A stretch of 64,000 bases of DNA from an uncultured Fidelibacterota bacterium (lineage in GTDB: Bacteria; Fidelibacterota; Marinisomatia; Marinisomatales; Marinisomataceae). Each line of letters begins with the position of its first letter. Positions within the stretch are counted from its first letter, which is position 1. Of the stretch, positions 17,701 through 26,522 are shown one piece after another. Made by a program: the position numbers and the translations under genes. The notes beneath the pieces were generated by a model, which was not told where the DNA came from, ran no database searches, and worked only from the letters and a program-made list of their open reading frames with translations. The stretch is taken from NCBI GenBank assembly GCA_902629855.1, contig CACOSI010000004.1, positions 1-64,000 of the forward strand. The letters are read 5' to 3'.

Positions 17701-18476
17701 AAATTTCAGTCACAGTCCAGGATGACGGTGGTACAGAAAATGGTGGCATAGATACAGTTTCAGAAACCTTTGATATTGATGTTTATCCAGTAAATGATTC
17801 TCCAGCAAACTTTGCTACAATTGGAGAAATGCTAGTTAATTCTGAAAATTATCTGCAAGGAGTTGATTATAGAACTCTTTATGTTACGCCAGAAAATATT
17901 AATGATTCTCTAAAATTTGTATGGGAAGAGTCTATTGATGTTGATGGTGATAATGTCCAATATAAAATGATTGGGTATGAACAATTAAGTTTCTTAACAA
18001 TGGATACTTACACAAGTGATAATTTTTTAACATTAGCTTTCAAAGATATCGTTGCTGAAACTGATACTGTGAGTGTTTACCAAGGATCATGGTCAGTTAT
18101 TGCAACAGATGGCCAATCATTTAATACTGCTAATTCTATAAGCGGTAAGCTTAGAATAGATTCTAGAGAATTAATTCCTGATAGACTTGAAATTAAACAA
18201 AGTTATCCAAATCCTTTTAGAGATTTTACAACTATTGAGTTCGATGTTCCATCAACGCAGCAAGTTGTTATAAGGATATTTAATATTAAAGGACAAATAG
18301 TAAGAACTTTAGTAGATGGTGAAAAATCTGCAGGTTATTATTCTGAGGTTTGGGATGGTAAAAATGACGCTGGAGATCCTGTAAGCTCAGGTGTTTATTT
18401 CTGTCAAATGTATACTCCTAAAAATCCAAATGGTGGCCAATTTATCAAAGCCAAAAAAATGGTTAAAATCAGATAA
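14778..18476 (+). CDS. Large secreted choice-of-anchor-B protein with T9SS sorting domain
   Basis: This 1232-aa protein has a signal peptide. Residues about 30-400 hold FG-GAP-like propeller repeats (DDFGFSIAASEKHLLIGAPGYNDG, KFGYNVSISDKYLSISSPFNNDG). Residues about 430-790 form the LVIVD / choice-of-anchor B region (WGWTDPQTGKEYALVGMSNG, FVDISDAENPVYIGRLP, THQGWLTEDHKYFIQNDELD). A fibronectin III-like segment lies near 800-890, and cadherin-like Asp-rich repeats follow. The end (SYPNPFRDFTTIEFDVP ... SSGVYFCQM ... KKMVKIR) is a type IX secretion sorting domain. It is probably cell-surface attached or released; the ligand is unknown. Confidence 0.85.
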   Translation: MRKILYKIILLLFISMSFASTGAKSHSAELLHVGRYIPLATNDSFLFTAKTFSSLSSRKVDVYNINSVGQLEKYREISSPKPMSGDDFGFSIAASEKHLLIGAPGYNDGHGIAYLYELKDNIWTLVKTYENPVSYQDKGYPHKFGYNVSISDKYLSISSPFNNDGVVYIYDIDSVDDNRISSKLVDKVDVRELGDVEGCYAIGPDQFGFGISTSFKNNKLVIGSLKDFVYLVEYQDGIPFGTEILNPTDDEEMERYKFGQTVYLGSKNLYISSLASDMGKGKVFVYPYLDGLNRTDENPWSNPYEIQPNDLVDNSYFGYSFSELNNEVVISTFNQAVIYKYQINVNDKLEQISVIKNDSLPKNAYFGRNVLHLKNGLMTDAYYNNELFIYNDNSMSFSNSLDTSDDILSIKDRIECTNGFAGQFECDDIDLFSFMDKTEIGGSNSTALNDIWGWTDPQTGKEYALVGMSNGTSFVDISDAENPVYIGRLPTQTSNSSWRDVKVYQNHAFIVSEAGGHGMQVFDLTELRNFNGTSFTFSNSAYYSGFGNAHNIFINEDTGFAYAIGTGTCGPGGLHIVDISNPTNPTKSACISDPSTGRNNTGYVHDVQCVIYNGPDTDYQGKEICFGSNETNVWVVDVSTKSDDNNGSKTIGLGSYDNYYTHQGWLTEDHKYFIQNDELDESNNAYNNTRTLIWDVQDLSNPVVETVYLGPTPSIDHNNYIIGNKVYMSHYTSGLRVLDISDINNPSQDSFFDVYPANNSTSFNGTWSNYPYYDSGMIVVTSIDEGLFVVGPSGTTQGQAPTVSYDVPTEGSVKLKWDLIGNSTSVVNIYQSTEPGFSPSSSTLLDTVNYPNTEYDVSNLDSSIFYYFRLSVTTNNVEGPFSEELRVKAIIAPNQPPTIDPISNVAFNEDTEYVVSLDGVSYGDDVNAQNITISATSSNTDLIDDISITESTSSSGVVFYALGLDPKENMYGNAQISVTVQDDGGTENGGIDTVSETFDIDVYPVNDSPANFATIGEMLVNSENYLQGVDYRTLYVTPENINDSLKFVWEESIDVDGDNVQYKMIGYEQLSFLTMDTYTSDNFLTLAFKDIVAETDTVSVYQGSWSVIATDGQSFNTANSISGKLRIDSRELIPDRLEIKQSYPNPFRDFTTIEFDVPSTQQVVIRIFNIKGQIVRTLVDGEKSAGYYSEVWDGKNDAGDPVSSGVYFCQMYTPKNPNGGQFIKAKKMVKIR

Positions 18477-18482
18477 ATCTTA

Positions 18483-19097
18483 ATGAATCCCCTTAAAAAT
18501 CTCTATGATTGGGTTTTATCATGGGCTGAAAGTATATATGGAACCCTAATCCTTTTTTTAGTTGCTTTTGCAGAATCTTCCTTTTTTCCAGTGCCTGCTG
18601 ACCCTCTATTAATGGCTCTGTGTTTAGGTAAAATTAATCGTTCGATGTATTATGTTTTTATGTGCTCCTTAGGGTCTGTATTAGGAGGAATTTTTGGTTT
18701 TATTATCGGATATTTTTTATGGTATACTCCTGGAGGAGAATTAACAAGAATTGCTGATTTTTTCTTTGCAATTATACCTGGTTTTACGAAAGAGGTTTTT
18801 GACAATGTTGGAGCTCAATATGATGCACATAATTTTTTGGTGATATTCACTGCTGCTTTTACTCCTATTCCTTATAAAGTTTTTTCCATAACTGCAGGTG
18901 TATTTCAAATAAACTTACCTATATTCATTATAGCTTCAATTCTTGGTAGAGGTGGTAGGTTTTTAATAATTGGTTTGTTAATTATGTTTTTTGGAGAACC
19001 AATTAAAAAAATGATGGACAAACATTTTAACACTTTTATAATTGTATTAACTTTAATTTTTGCATTAAGCTATTTGCTTATTGGTTATTTATTTTAA
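18483..19097 (+). CDS. YqaA-type VTT-domain (DedA-like) membrane protein
   Basis: This 204-aa integral membrane protein has a re-entrant motif FAESSFFPVPADPLLMALCLG and a second half with FTPIPYKVFSITAGVFQINLPIFIIASILGRGGRFL, the hallmark halves of the VTT/DedA fold. Family members act in lipid scrambling or envelope homeostasis. It begins 6 nt after the T9SS cargo gene and ends 15 nt before the M28 peptidase start, so cotranscription is likely. Confidence 0.85.
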   Translation: MNPLKNLYDWVLSWAESIYGTLILFLVAFAESSFFPVPADPLLMALCLGKINRSMYYVFMCSLGSVLGGIFGFIIGYFLWYTPGGELTRIADFFFAIIPGFTKEVFDNVGAQYDAHNFLVIFTAAFTPIPYKVFSITAGVFQINLPIFIIASILGRGGRFLIIGLLIMFFGEPIKKMMDKHFNTFIIVLTLIFALSYLLIGYLF

Positions 19098-19112
19098 ATG
19101 AAAGGAAATGGT

Positions 19113-20372
19113 ATGAAGAAATTATCATTAATTTTAACTGTTTTTATTGTTGGATGTTCAACAAATCAGATTGGGTTAACTAGTGTAAAAGATATTTTTG
19201 ATGCACCTAAAATTAACTCTACCTCTTCAGAAATTACTGTTGAAGATTTTAAATCTCATATATCTTATTTAGCATCGGATAGTCTTGGTGGAAGGGCAGC
19301 GGGAACTAGAGGTGATAAAAAAGCAAAAGATTATATTGTAAGGCATTTTAAGTATGCTGGTAATGCTGAAAGAAATGTTGAAGTACAAGAGCATTATGTG
19401 CCAAAAAGTCGTTTAAACCCAAAAAAAACAGTAAAAACTTTCAATATTATAGCAACATTGCCTGGAAATGATGAAAAATTAAAAGATGAGTATGTCGTTA
19501 TTGGTGGCCATTATGATACTACAGCAAACAAAATGGGTTTAATTAATAATGGCGCAGACGATAATGCATCTGGAACATCAATGGTAATGGAGTTGTTTGA
19601 AAAATTTGCATCAAGCAATAATCATAAAAGAACCCTTGTTTTTATGGCATTTGGTGGGGAAGAGTTAGGCTTGTTGGGTTCAAGATATTATGTTAATAAT
19701 CCTACAATTAATCTAGAAAATGTTCAATTGATGGTAAACCTTGATATGGTTGGAAGAATGGATGAAGAAAATAACGTTGAATTGGGGGGGTCACCTTCAG
19801 CAAAAGATTTCTCATCAAAATTGAATCCATTTTTAGCTTCAAGCCCTTTAAATATTAAAGAGTTAGGTAAGGGAATTTTTAGCAGATCTGACCATTATAA
19901 CTTTTATAGAAAAAATATTCCGGTTTTATTTTTCTTTACAGGTATTCATAAAGATTATCATACTCCTACAGATGACGAGTTCAAAATCAATTATAATGGT
20001 ATGATGGAAATTAGTAAAGTTGTTGAGAATATTATTGATGAATTTGCAAATGTTGATGAAAGACTGATCTTCGAAAATATGGATGGAGATCAACAAGAAA
20101 TGCAAACACCAGCACGAATGAAAGTTACTTTAGGTGTTATGCCAGATTATTCTTATTCAGGAAAAGGTTTAAGAATTGAAGCTGTTATAGAAAATCGAAC
20201 AGCTGCTAAAGCAGGAATGAAAGATGGGGACGTTGTTTTTCAAATTGGTGAAACAAAAGTAAAAGATATTTACAAATATATGGAAATTTTATCAAAAATT
20301 GAGCCAGGTTCCACTGTCCCAGTAATAATTTTAAGAGACAATGAAGAGGAAACCTTGGATGTCACGTTTTAA
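19113..20372 (+). CDS. M28 family metallopeptidase lipoprotein with PDZ domain
   Basis: The start at ATG 19113 fits an AAAGG Shine-Dalgarno and the lipoprotein signal MKKLSLILTVFIVGC; ATG 19098 is an alternative. Zinc-aminopeptidase motifs follow: GGHYDTT, NNGADDNASGT, FMAFGGEELGLLGS, MVNLDMVGR and DHYNFYRKNIPVLFF...HKDYHTPTD. The C-terminal ~85 residues form a PDZ domain (GKGLRIEAVIENRTAAKAGMKDGDVVFQIG). It is probably a periplasmic or surface aminopeptidase for peptide nutrition. Its 3' end overlaps the next gene by 14 nt. Confidence 0.9.
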   Translation: MKKLSLILTVFIVGCSTNQIGLTSVKDIFDAPKINSTSSEITVEDFKSHISYLASDSLGGRAAGTRGDKKAKDYIVRHFKYAGNAERNVEVQEHYVPKSRLNPKKTVKTFNIIATLPGNDEKLKDEYVVIGGHYDTTANKMGLINNGADDNASGTSMVMELFEKFASSNNHKRTLVFMAFGGEELGLLGSRYYVNNPTINLENVQLMVNLDMVGRMDEENNVELGGSPSAKDFSSKLNPFLASSPLNIKELGKGIFSRSDHYNFYRKNIPVLFFFTGIHKDYHTPTDDEFKINYNGMMEISKVVENIIDEFANVDERLIFENMDGDQQEMQTPARMKVTLGVMPDYSYSGKGLRIEAVIENRTAAKAGMKDGDVVFQIGETKVKDIYKYMEILSKIEPGSTVPVIILRDNEEETLDVTF

Positions 20373-21390
20373 TCTACTGTTATTAGTTTTTTTGCTATTT
20401 GCTTGTCAAAAAGAACTTGACCTAAAAATTGATAATGTTAAACAATTATCTTTTGAAGGTGATAATGGCGAAGCATATCTGAGTGATGATCAGACAAGAT
20501 TAGTATTTCAATCAAAAAGAAGTGGAAATGATTGTGATAAGCTATTCACTATTAATGTTGATGGATCTAACTTAGAAGAATTTGAGCTTAAAGATGGTGC
20601 ATTTACGTGTGCTTATTTTTCTCTTAAAGATGAATATATGTTTTTTTCATCGACAATGAAAGATGGTCCTGAATGCCCTGAAATTTATAAACACCCAAAT
20701 CCTAGAAAATATATTTGGCCTCTAAGAAATTATGAAATTTACAGGTGGGACGGGACATCAATTAAACAACTCACAAATTATCCTGGTTATAATGCAGAAA
20801 CAACAACGCACCCAAAAGAAAAAAGAGTCATTTTTACCTCAATGAGAGATGGAGATATTGATCTCTATTCCATGGACTATGACGGAAAAAATTTAATGAG
20901 AATTACATCTGAGTATGGATATGATGGAGGAGCTTTTTATTCTCCCGATGGAAATCAGATTGTTTGGAGAGCTTGGTATCCTTCAAACGAGGATGAGAAA
21001 AATAAATGGGCGAATAATCTTGAAAAAAAATTTATTGAAGCAGTTCCTCTAGATATTTACATAGCTAATAGTGATGGAACTAATAAAATAAGATTGACAG
21101 AAAATGGAGCTACAAACTGGTCTCCATCGTGGCATCCTGATGGAAAGCATATAATTTTTTCATCAAATATGGATGATTGGAGAGAAGATTATAATGCTTA
21201 TGGTAGCAATTTTGAATTGTATTTAATTAACATTAAATCAAAAAAAATAACTCGTTTAACAGAAAATAAAACATTTGATTCTTTTCCAGTTTTTTCAAAA
21301 GATGGCAAGAAAATCATTTTCTCTTCAAATAGAGATGCTGAAAATCCAAGAAATACAAACATTTTCATTGCTGATATCGTCGACAAATAA
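20359..21390 (+). CDS. TolB/PD40-type beta-propeller lipoprotein
   Basis: The start at ATG 20359 is chosen for its AGAGGA Shine-Dalgarno and signal peptide MSRFNLLLLVFLLFAC, giving 343 aa; ATG 20341 in the same frame is possible. The mature part has repeated WD40-like PD40 units (GEAYLSDDQTRLVFQSKRSG, GGAFYSPDGNQIVWRAWY, NWSPSWHPDGKHIIFSSNMDD, FPVFSKDGKKIIFSSNRD), forming a six-bladed propeller similar to TolB. It may bind peptides or partner with the overlapping M28 peptidase. No enzyme active site was seen. Confidence 0.82.
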   Translation: MSRFNLLLLVFLLFACQKELDLKIDNVKQLSFEGDNGEAYLSDDQTRLVFQSKRSGNDCDKLFTINVDGSNLEEFELKDGAFTCAYFSLKDEYMFFSSTMKDGPECPEIYKHPNPRKYIWPLRNYEIYRWDGTSIKQLTNYPGYNAETTTHPKEKRVIFTSMRDGDIDLYSMDYDGKNLMRITSEYGYDGGAFYSPDGNQIVWRAWYPSNEDEKNKWANNLEKKFIEAVPLDIYIANSDGTNKIRLTENGATNWSPSWHPDGKHIIFSSNMDDWREDYNAYGSNFELYLINIKSKKITRLTENKTFDSFPVFSKDGKKIIFSSNRDAENPRNTNIFIADIVDK

Positions 21391-21393
21391 TAC

Positions 21394-21416
21394 TTATTGA
21401 GATTTAATCTCAATAA
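21394..21416. promoter_or_regulatory. 23-bp perfect palindrome upstream of the TonB receptor
   Basis: TTATTGAGATT and AATCTCAATAA are perfect 11-bp inverted arms around a single T. A further AATCTCAA half-site lies at 21457-21464, just before the Shine-Dalgarno of the receptor gene. With almost no loop and no immediate T-run it reads more like an operator than a terminator. The cognate regulator is unknown. Confidence 0.5.
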
Positions 21417-21478
21417 TGCTTGTTTTTATATTTTTTTGACTTTAATATCTCCCCATAATCTCAAAAAAGGAGAGAATA

Positions 21479-23668
21479 ATGAGAAAAATGGTATTATGCG
21501 TAATGTTACTTTCAGTGACGTTTGCACAAAATATTGTTGCCGATTCAGATTCTACAAAACCAATTGCATTGGATGCTGTAGAAGTACTAGCAAACAACAC
21601 TAGTATTACTAATGGAATGTTCCTACGTAATGCAGAACCTAGTGATGTTGTAAGTAAAACTGAATTAGAACAATTCAACCACACCGACATTCACCGTATT
21701 GTAGGTAGAATTCCAGGTGTATACATTTCTGAAGAAGACGGTTTGGGATTAAGACCAAATATTGGCGTTCGTGGAACTGGTTCTTCAAGAATGGAAAAAC
21801 TAAATGTTATGGAAGATGGTATTATAATTGCTCCAGCACCATATGCATCTCCAGCGGCGTATTACTCACCGACTGCGGGTAGAATGGAAAGTATTGAAGT
21901 AAGAAAAGGATCTACTCAAATTAAGCACGGTCCTTTTACTACTGGTGGATCATTAAATTATATATCAACTCCAATCCCAATGACACAACATAATTCTGTT
22001 TCATTAGATGTAGGCAGTTTTGGTAAAACAGTTTTACACGCTAAATCTGGTAATACAATGGGTAAATTTGGCTACCTAGTAGAATTATTTAATGATCAGA
22101 CTGATGGATTTAAAGAGCTTGATGGCGGGGGAGACACTGGATACACTAAACTTGACTTTATGACAAAGTTAAGATATGCGTTCAGTGACGCACATGCTCT
22201 TGAGTTTAAATACTCTATGACTGATGAAATCTCAAATGAGACTTACTTAGGTCTTTCAGAGGCAGATTACAGTGATAATCCATTAAGAAGATACAGAGCG
22301 ACTGCATTAGATGAAATGGATGCAGATCATTCTCAAGTTACCTTATCATATGCTATTAAGTTAGCTGACAACATGAGTATTGCAGTTGTAGGTTACAGTA
22401 ATGATTTCGCAAGAAATTGGTACAAACTTAATAAAGTCAATGGTCAGAAATTAAGCATGATTGCTAAACCTTCTGATGCTGCATTTGGTGACTTTTATTT
22501 ATTAATGAATGCACAGGATAGTGCTGATGATGCTTATAGAATTAAAGCAAATAATAGAGAATATTATTCATCAGGTATTCAAGCCGTGCTTAACGTAAGA
22601 ACAGATGGTGGACATGACATACAAGCTGGTATGAGAATTCACAGTGACGAAATGGACAGATTCCAATGGGAAGATCGTTACGGAATGCAATCAGGTAAAC
22701 TTGTTATGACTACTGCTGCTACACCAGGTTCTGATTCAAATAGAATTGACTCTGCTGAAGCTTCAGCTCTATATGTTGAAGATAGATTCAGTGTTGGTGA
22801 TATGATTATTACAGCTGGTGCACGTTACGAAGAAATTACAGTAATGAGAGATGACTGGGGTAAAACTGATCCAGATAGATCAGAAGTACCAACAGACAGA
22901 AAACATACTATGACAGTATTAGTACCTGGTTTTTCTGTTGAATATCCTCTTTCAGATACTCAATCAATTTCGTTAGGTATTCATAAAGGATTTGCTCCTC
23001 CAGGACCTGGAACTTCCGGTGTTACTGATGAAGCAGTTGATCCTGAAACAAGTATGAATACTGAATTAGGATTTAAAACCAATGAAGGTCTTAACAGTAT
23101 GGAGTTTACATACTTCATGAACAACTATGATAACTTATTAGGAGCAGATACTGCTGCTGCTGGTAGTGGTACAGATGCGCTTTACAATGGTGGAGCTGTC
23201 GATGTATCAGGGTTCGAATTATATTTAAGAAGAATGCTGATGGATAATGGTTCTGTACAAATGCCTGTTGAGTTAGCATTGACTAAGACAAATGCAGAGT
23301 TCCAAGAATCATTTGATAGTGATTTCTTTGGTGATGTTTCAAAAGGTGATAAGCTTGCTTATGTACCAGAAACATTAATGTCTCTAAATCTTGGTCTTAA
23401 TGTTGGTAAGACTGAAACTAATATTAGTGTAAAGCACACTTCAGAAATGAGAGCAACTCCAGGTTCTGGTAAAATTGAAGGAACCAATAAAATTGATGCT
23501 CAAGTTCTTGTTGATTTAGGCATGAGCTACGCTTTACAAGATAATATTAAGCTTAACGTTGGAATCAAGAATCTAATGGATGATGATGGTGTTGTAGGTA
23601 GAAGACCTTATGGTGCTAGACCTTCTATGCCACGTAGCTTCTCATTAGGAGTCGATTATACTTTCTAA
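21479..23668 (+). CDS. TonB-dependent outer-membrane receptor (FecA-like)
   Basis: This 729-aa protein has a signal peptide, a plug domain (VVSKTELEQFNHTDIHRIVGRIPGVYI, LRPNIGVRGTGSSR, PYASPAAYYSPTAGRMESIEVRKG, TTGGSLNYIST) and a 22-strand barrel ending in FSLGVDYTF. The plug resembles ferric dicitrate/siderophore receptors such as FecA. AAGGAG is placed 7 nt before the ATG. A 23-bp palindrome upstream suggests repression, plausibly by metal. A strong terminator follows the gene, so it appears to be transcribed alone. Confidence 0.9.
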   Translation: MRKMVLCVMLLSVTFAQNIVADSDSTKPIALDAVEVLANNTSITNGMFLRNAEPSDVVSKTELEQFNHTDIHRIVGRIPGVYISEEDGLGLRPNIGVRGTGSSRMEKLNVMEDGIIIAPAPYASPAAYYSPTAGRMESIEVRKGSTQIKHGPFTTGGSLNYISTPIPMTQHNSVSLDVGSFGKTVLHAKSGNTMGKFGYLVELFNDQTDGFKELDGGGDTGYTKLDFMTKLRYAFSDAHALEFKYSMTDEISNETYLGLSEADYSDNPLRRYRATALDEMDADHSQVTLSYAIKLADNMSIAVVGYSNDFARNWYKLNKVNGQKLSMIAKPSDAAFGDFYLLMNAQDSADDAYRIKANNREYYSSGIQAVLNVRTDGGHDIQAGMRIHSDEMDRFQWEDRYGMQSGKLVMTTAATPGSDSNRIDSAEASALYVEDRFSVGDMIITAGARYEEITVMRDDWGKTDPDRSEVPTDRKHTMTVLVPGFSVEYPLSDTQSISLGIHKGFAPPGPGTSGVTDEAVDPETSMNTELGFKTNEGLNSMEFTYFMNNYDNLLGADTAAAGSGTDALYNGGAVDVSGFELYLRRMLMDNGSVQMPVELALTKTNAEFQESFDSDFFGDVSKGDKLAYVPETLMSLNLGLNVGKTETNISVKHTSEMRATPGSGKIEGTNKIDAQVLVDLGMSYALQDNIKLNVGIKNLMDDDGVVGRRPYGARPSMPRSFSLGVDYTF

Positions 23669-23712
23669 GGTTGTCTTCATTGCATTTTACTCTTAGGCCT
23701 TAAAAAGTAAAG

Positions 23713-23750
23713 AAACGCCCGATAATCTGTCAATCGGGCGTTTTCTTTTT
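23713..23750 (+). terminator. Intrinsic terminator after the TonB receptor gene
   Basis: Inverted repeat AAACGCCCGAT (23713-23723) / ATCGGGCGTTT (23733-23743) with a 9-nt loop, followed by TCTTTTT. It lies 44 nt after the receptor stop. Confidence 0.9.
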
Positions 23751-23799
23751 TACATAAAATTTTTCAAAAAAAAATAGTTTAAATCATTATTTTTATCAT

Positions 23800-23805
23800 T
23801 ATTAT
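23800..23805 (+). promoter_or_regulatory. -10-like TATTAT before the DUF5916 gene
   Basis: TATTAT ends 9 nt before ATG 23815, directly downstream of a terminator where a new promoter is required. No Shine-Dalgarno is present, which suggests a leaderless mRNA. The -35 (TTTAAA at 23778-23783) is weak. Confidence 0.4.
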
Positions 23806-23814
23806 ACAACGCAC

Positions 23815-26028
23815 ATGATAAAATATTTATTACCAATTCTTCTCTTAACAAGTCTCTTTTCTCAATCCATTAAAGATCTTACTGAAAGACCAGTTTTAGA
23901 AGCTGTAAAAATAAGCGAGAAAATCACACTTGACGGTATTTTTGATGAAAAGGTGTGGAATAAAGTTGAAGTTGCAACAGATTTCACTGGTGCAGGTATT
24001 TTTGAGGGTCAGCCTACCGATTATGTTACTGAAGCAAGAATAGCTTATGATGATAATAATTTATACCTAGCAATTACAGCCTACGTTGATAGAGAAGATT
24101 TAAGGTTATCAGTTACTAGAAGAGATAATCTTGATGGAAGAGATGATAGAGTATTTATACAGATTGATGCATTTGATGATGAATCACTAATCTATGGAAT
24201 TGGTGTGAGCGCAAGTAATGCTCAAATTGACGGAAGAGCAGGTTTTGGTTGGGATCAATCTCTTGATCTAATTTATGATACTGAGGTAAAAGTATTTGAT
24301 GATAGATACCAAGCTGAGTTTGCTATTCCATTTTCAAGTCTTCGTTATTCTTTATCAGAAAGACAAGATTGGAGAATAACTTTTGGAAGAGGTTATACAT
24401 TAAACGATGAAATAACCAGGTATGTGTGGTGGTCTCCAAAAGTCGATGGAATGGAATGCCAAACCTGTCAATTAGGTTATTTAAAAAATATTTATCCGCC
24501 AAAACAAAAAAGGGGTACGCCTAGCTACATTCCTTCAATTGTAGCAGGAAATACAGATAACTTTTCATCAGATCAAACAAACAGCTTTGATGAAGCTTCA
24601 ATTTTTATTAAGTATCCAATTTCATCAGTTGACCTCTTTGAAATAGCTATAAATCCAGATTTTAGTCAGATTGAGTCAGACGATATTAGAAATGATTTTA
24701 ATTCAGTAAATGCTTTGTACTTTCCAGAAAGAAGACCATTTTTTAGTGAAGGTTCAGAGTTATTCAAATTACAATCTGATAGAGGTTTTATTAATCTTTT
24801 CTACTCAAGAACAATAAATGATCCATCGCTTATTGGTAAATATACCGGAAAAATCGGAAAAACATCATACGGGGTTATTTCCGCAAGAGATGAAAGTTCG
24901 TTACTTTTATTACCATTCGAAGAAACCAGCACCATTGTAAAGCTTGGAGAGGCTACAAATAATATCCTGCGTTTAAAACAAATGTTAAAAAATGGTAGTT
25001 CAATTGGTGCTTTTGTATCAAACAGAGATTTTGATAATGGTGGTGATATGTTAACTAGTGGTATTGATTTTCATTACCACCCCGGTTATAATATACATTT
25101 AACAATACATGGTGCAATGTCAGTCCACAATGAATCTGATGGTTTAGAGTATAATCCAGATGATAATAATGATTTAACTTTTGACAGTGGAAATCATACT
25201 AAGGCATTTGATGGTGAGAAAATTAATGGTTCTGCTTTGGGTATAGGAATAGTTCAATGGACAAGAACAGATAGTAGAGGGTTAGTTGCAAGATTTAGGT
25301 CTCCTGGGTTTAGAACAAGTAATGGTTTTGAGCAAAATAATAACACAAAATGGATAAAAATTAACAGAGGTAAAAGTATATTTCACGATAATCATCCTAA
25401 GCTACTAAAGTCTAATTACAATATTGAGTTAATTCACAAAGAAAATTTTGGTGGATTAGTAAAGAGACATCAGATTGAAATTGAAGGAGATTATGAATTT
25501 AATAATGGATATAAATTTTATTGGGACTTAGAAACAAACAACGAAAATTTTAAGAGTGTTGAATTTAAAGGTGATAATGAAATAAGATTTGGTTTTAGTG
25601 CAAATTTAAACGCAGAAATGAATATGAGCGCTGGAGTAACGCATGGAGGTAGAATCATTAGGTATTTAGATGTGCCAGAAATAGGAACCGAAAATAGTTT
25701 TTATATAAGATATGGTTATGATATTACGAGTCAAACAGGATTAAATCTTAATTTCAGTTACGAAGATGTAAGCGACTATTATTATGGATATATTTTCAAA
25801 TCATCTGTAAATCATGCTTTCACTTCAAAATTATCATTAAGAACTAAATTACAATACAGTGGATTTTCAAAAAATTGGTTTGTTGAACCAATGATTACAT
25901 ATCAACCAAGTGCATACAGCGCTTTGTATGTTGGTATAAATGACTTACTTGAAACAGAGGATGGAGTATTTTCAAATTTAAGGGAAACTGAAAGACAGTT
26001 ATTTATTAAATTCCAATACTTATTTTAA
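23815..26028 (+). CDS. DUF5916 outer-membrane protein with CBM9-like domain
   Basis: This 737-aa protein has a signal peptide followed by a carbohydrate-binding family 9-like domain (residues about 28-215: ITLDGIFDEKVWNKVEVATDF, TEARIAYDDNNLYLAITAYV, DRYQAEFAIPFSSLRYS). The long DUF5916 barrel region has the family segments INPDFSQIESDD and FPERRPFFSEGSELF and ends in IKFQYLF. These proteins are common in Bacteroidetes and relatives; they are thought to be surface proteins, with no proven activity. It is the first gene of a new unit after a terminator. Confidence 0.85.
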   Translation: MIKYLLPILLLTSLFSQSIKDLTERPVLEAVKISEKITLDGIFDEKVWNKVEVATDFTGAGIFEGQPTDYVTEARIAYDDNNLYLAITAYVDREDLRLSVTRRDNLDGRDDRVFIQIDAFDDESLIYGIGVSASNAQIDGRAGFGWDQSLDLIYDTEVKVFDDRYQAEFAIPFSSLRYSLSERQDWRITFGRGYTLNDEITRYVWWSPKVDGMECQTCQLGYLKNIYPPKQKRGTPSYIPSIVAGNTDNFSSDQTNSFDEASIFIKYPISSVDLFEIAINPDFSQIESDDIRNDFNSVNALYFPERRPFFSEGSELFKLQSDRGFINLFYSRTINDPSLIGKYTGKIGKTSYGVISARDESSLLLLPFEETSTIVKLGEATNNILRLKQMLKNGSSIGAFVSNRDFDNGGDMLTSGIDFHYHPGYNIHLTIHGAMSVHNESDGLEYNPDDNNDLTFDSGNHTKAFDGEKINGSALGIGIVQWTRTDSRGLVARFRSPGFRTSNGFEQNNNTKWIKINRGKSIFHDNHPKLLKSNYNIELIHKENFGGLVKRHQIEIEGDYEFNNGYKFYWDLETNNENFKSVEFKGDNEIRFGFSANLNAEMNMSAGVTHGGRIIRYLDVPEIGTENSFYIRYGYDITSQTGLNLNFSYEDVSDYYYGYIFKSSVNHAFTSKLSLRTKLQYSGFSKNWFVEPMITYQPSAYSALYVGINDLLETEDGVFSNLRETERQLFIKFQYLF

Positions 26029-26031
26029 AAA

Positions 26032-26478
26032 ATGAAGAAATTTTTAGTCATATTAAGTGTTTTTTTCATAGCTAGTTGCGGTATTTCAATTGGTAATACT
26101 ACATACAAGGCTCCGCAAGAAAAAAACGCTGAAGGAAGTGTTTATAGTCCTACAAATGGATCAACTATGGTTGCTATTAACTATATACTTCCTCAAAAAG
26201 CTGCAGATTTTGAAATGCTTAGTAAAACAATAATTTTACCAGCTATAAAAAAATACGATAGCGAAATTTATAAAAGTTTAAAATTTTTAATTCCGGAAGA
26301 GGCAAATGCTGACGGAACACTGACATTTATGTTTATAGCAGACCCTTATCTTCAAGAAAAAAATTATGATATCTTTGAAATTTTAGTTCAACAGTTTGGT
26401 CGAAGCAGAGCAGAAGAATATTTTGATAGATGGATAAGTTGTTTTGCTTATGAGCAAGAAGTCATTTCTTTTAGATGA
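26032..26478 (+). CDS. Small lipoprotein of unknown function
   Basis: This 148-aa protein starts 3 nt after the DUF5916 stop. Its signal peptide has lipobox IASC. The mature part is soluble-looking, with a GSTMVAINYILPQKAADFEMLSKTIILPAIKKYD region and a C-terminal helix (FGRSRAEEYFDRWISCF). No family was recognised. It is probably cotranscribed with the DUF5916 gene. Confidence 0.6.
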   Translation: MKKFLVILSVFFIASCGISIGNTTYKAPQEKNAEGSVYSPTNGSTMVAINYILPQKAADFEMLSKTIILPAIKKYDSEIYKSLKFLIPEEANADGTLTFMFIADPYLQEKNYDIFEILVQQFGRSRAEEYFDRWISCFAYEQEVISFR

Positions 26479-26522
26479 TAAAAACATATCTTTTTGAACT
26501 CTTCTATATTAAATTTTCTTTG

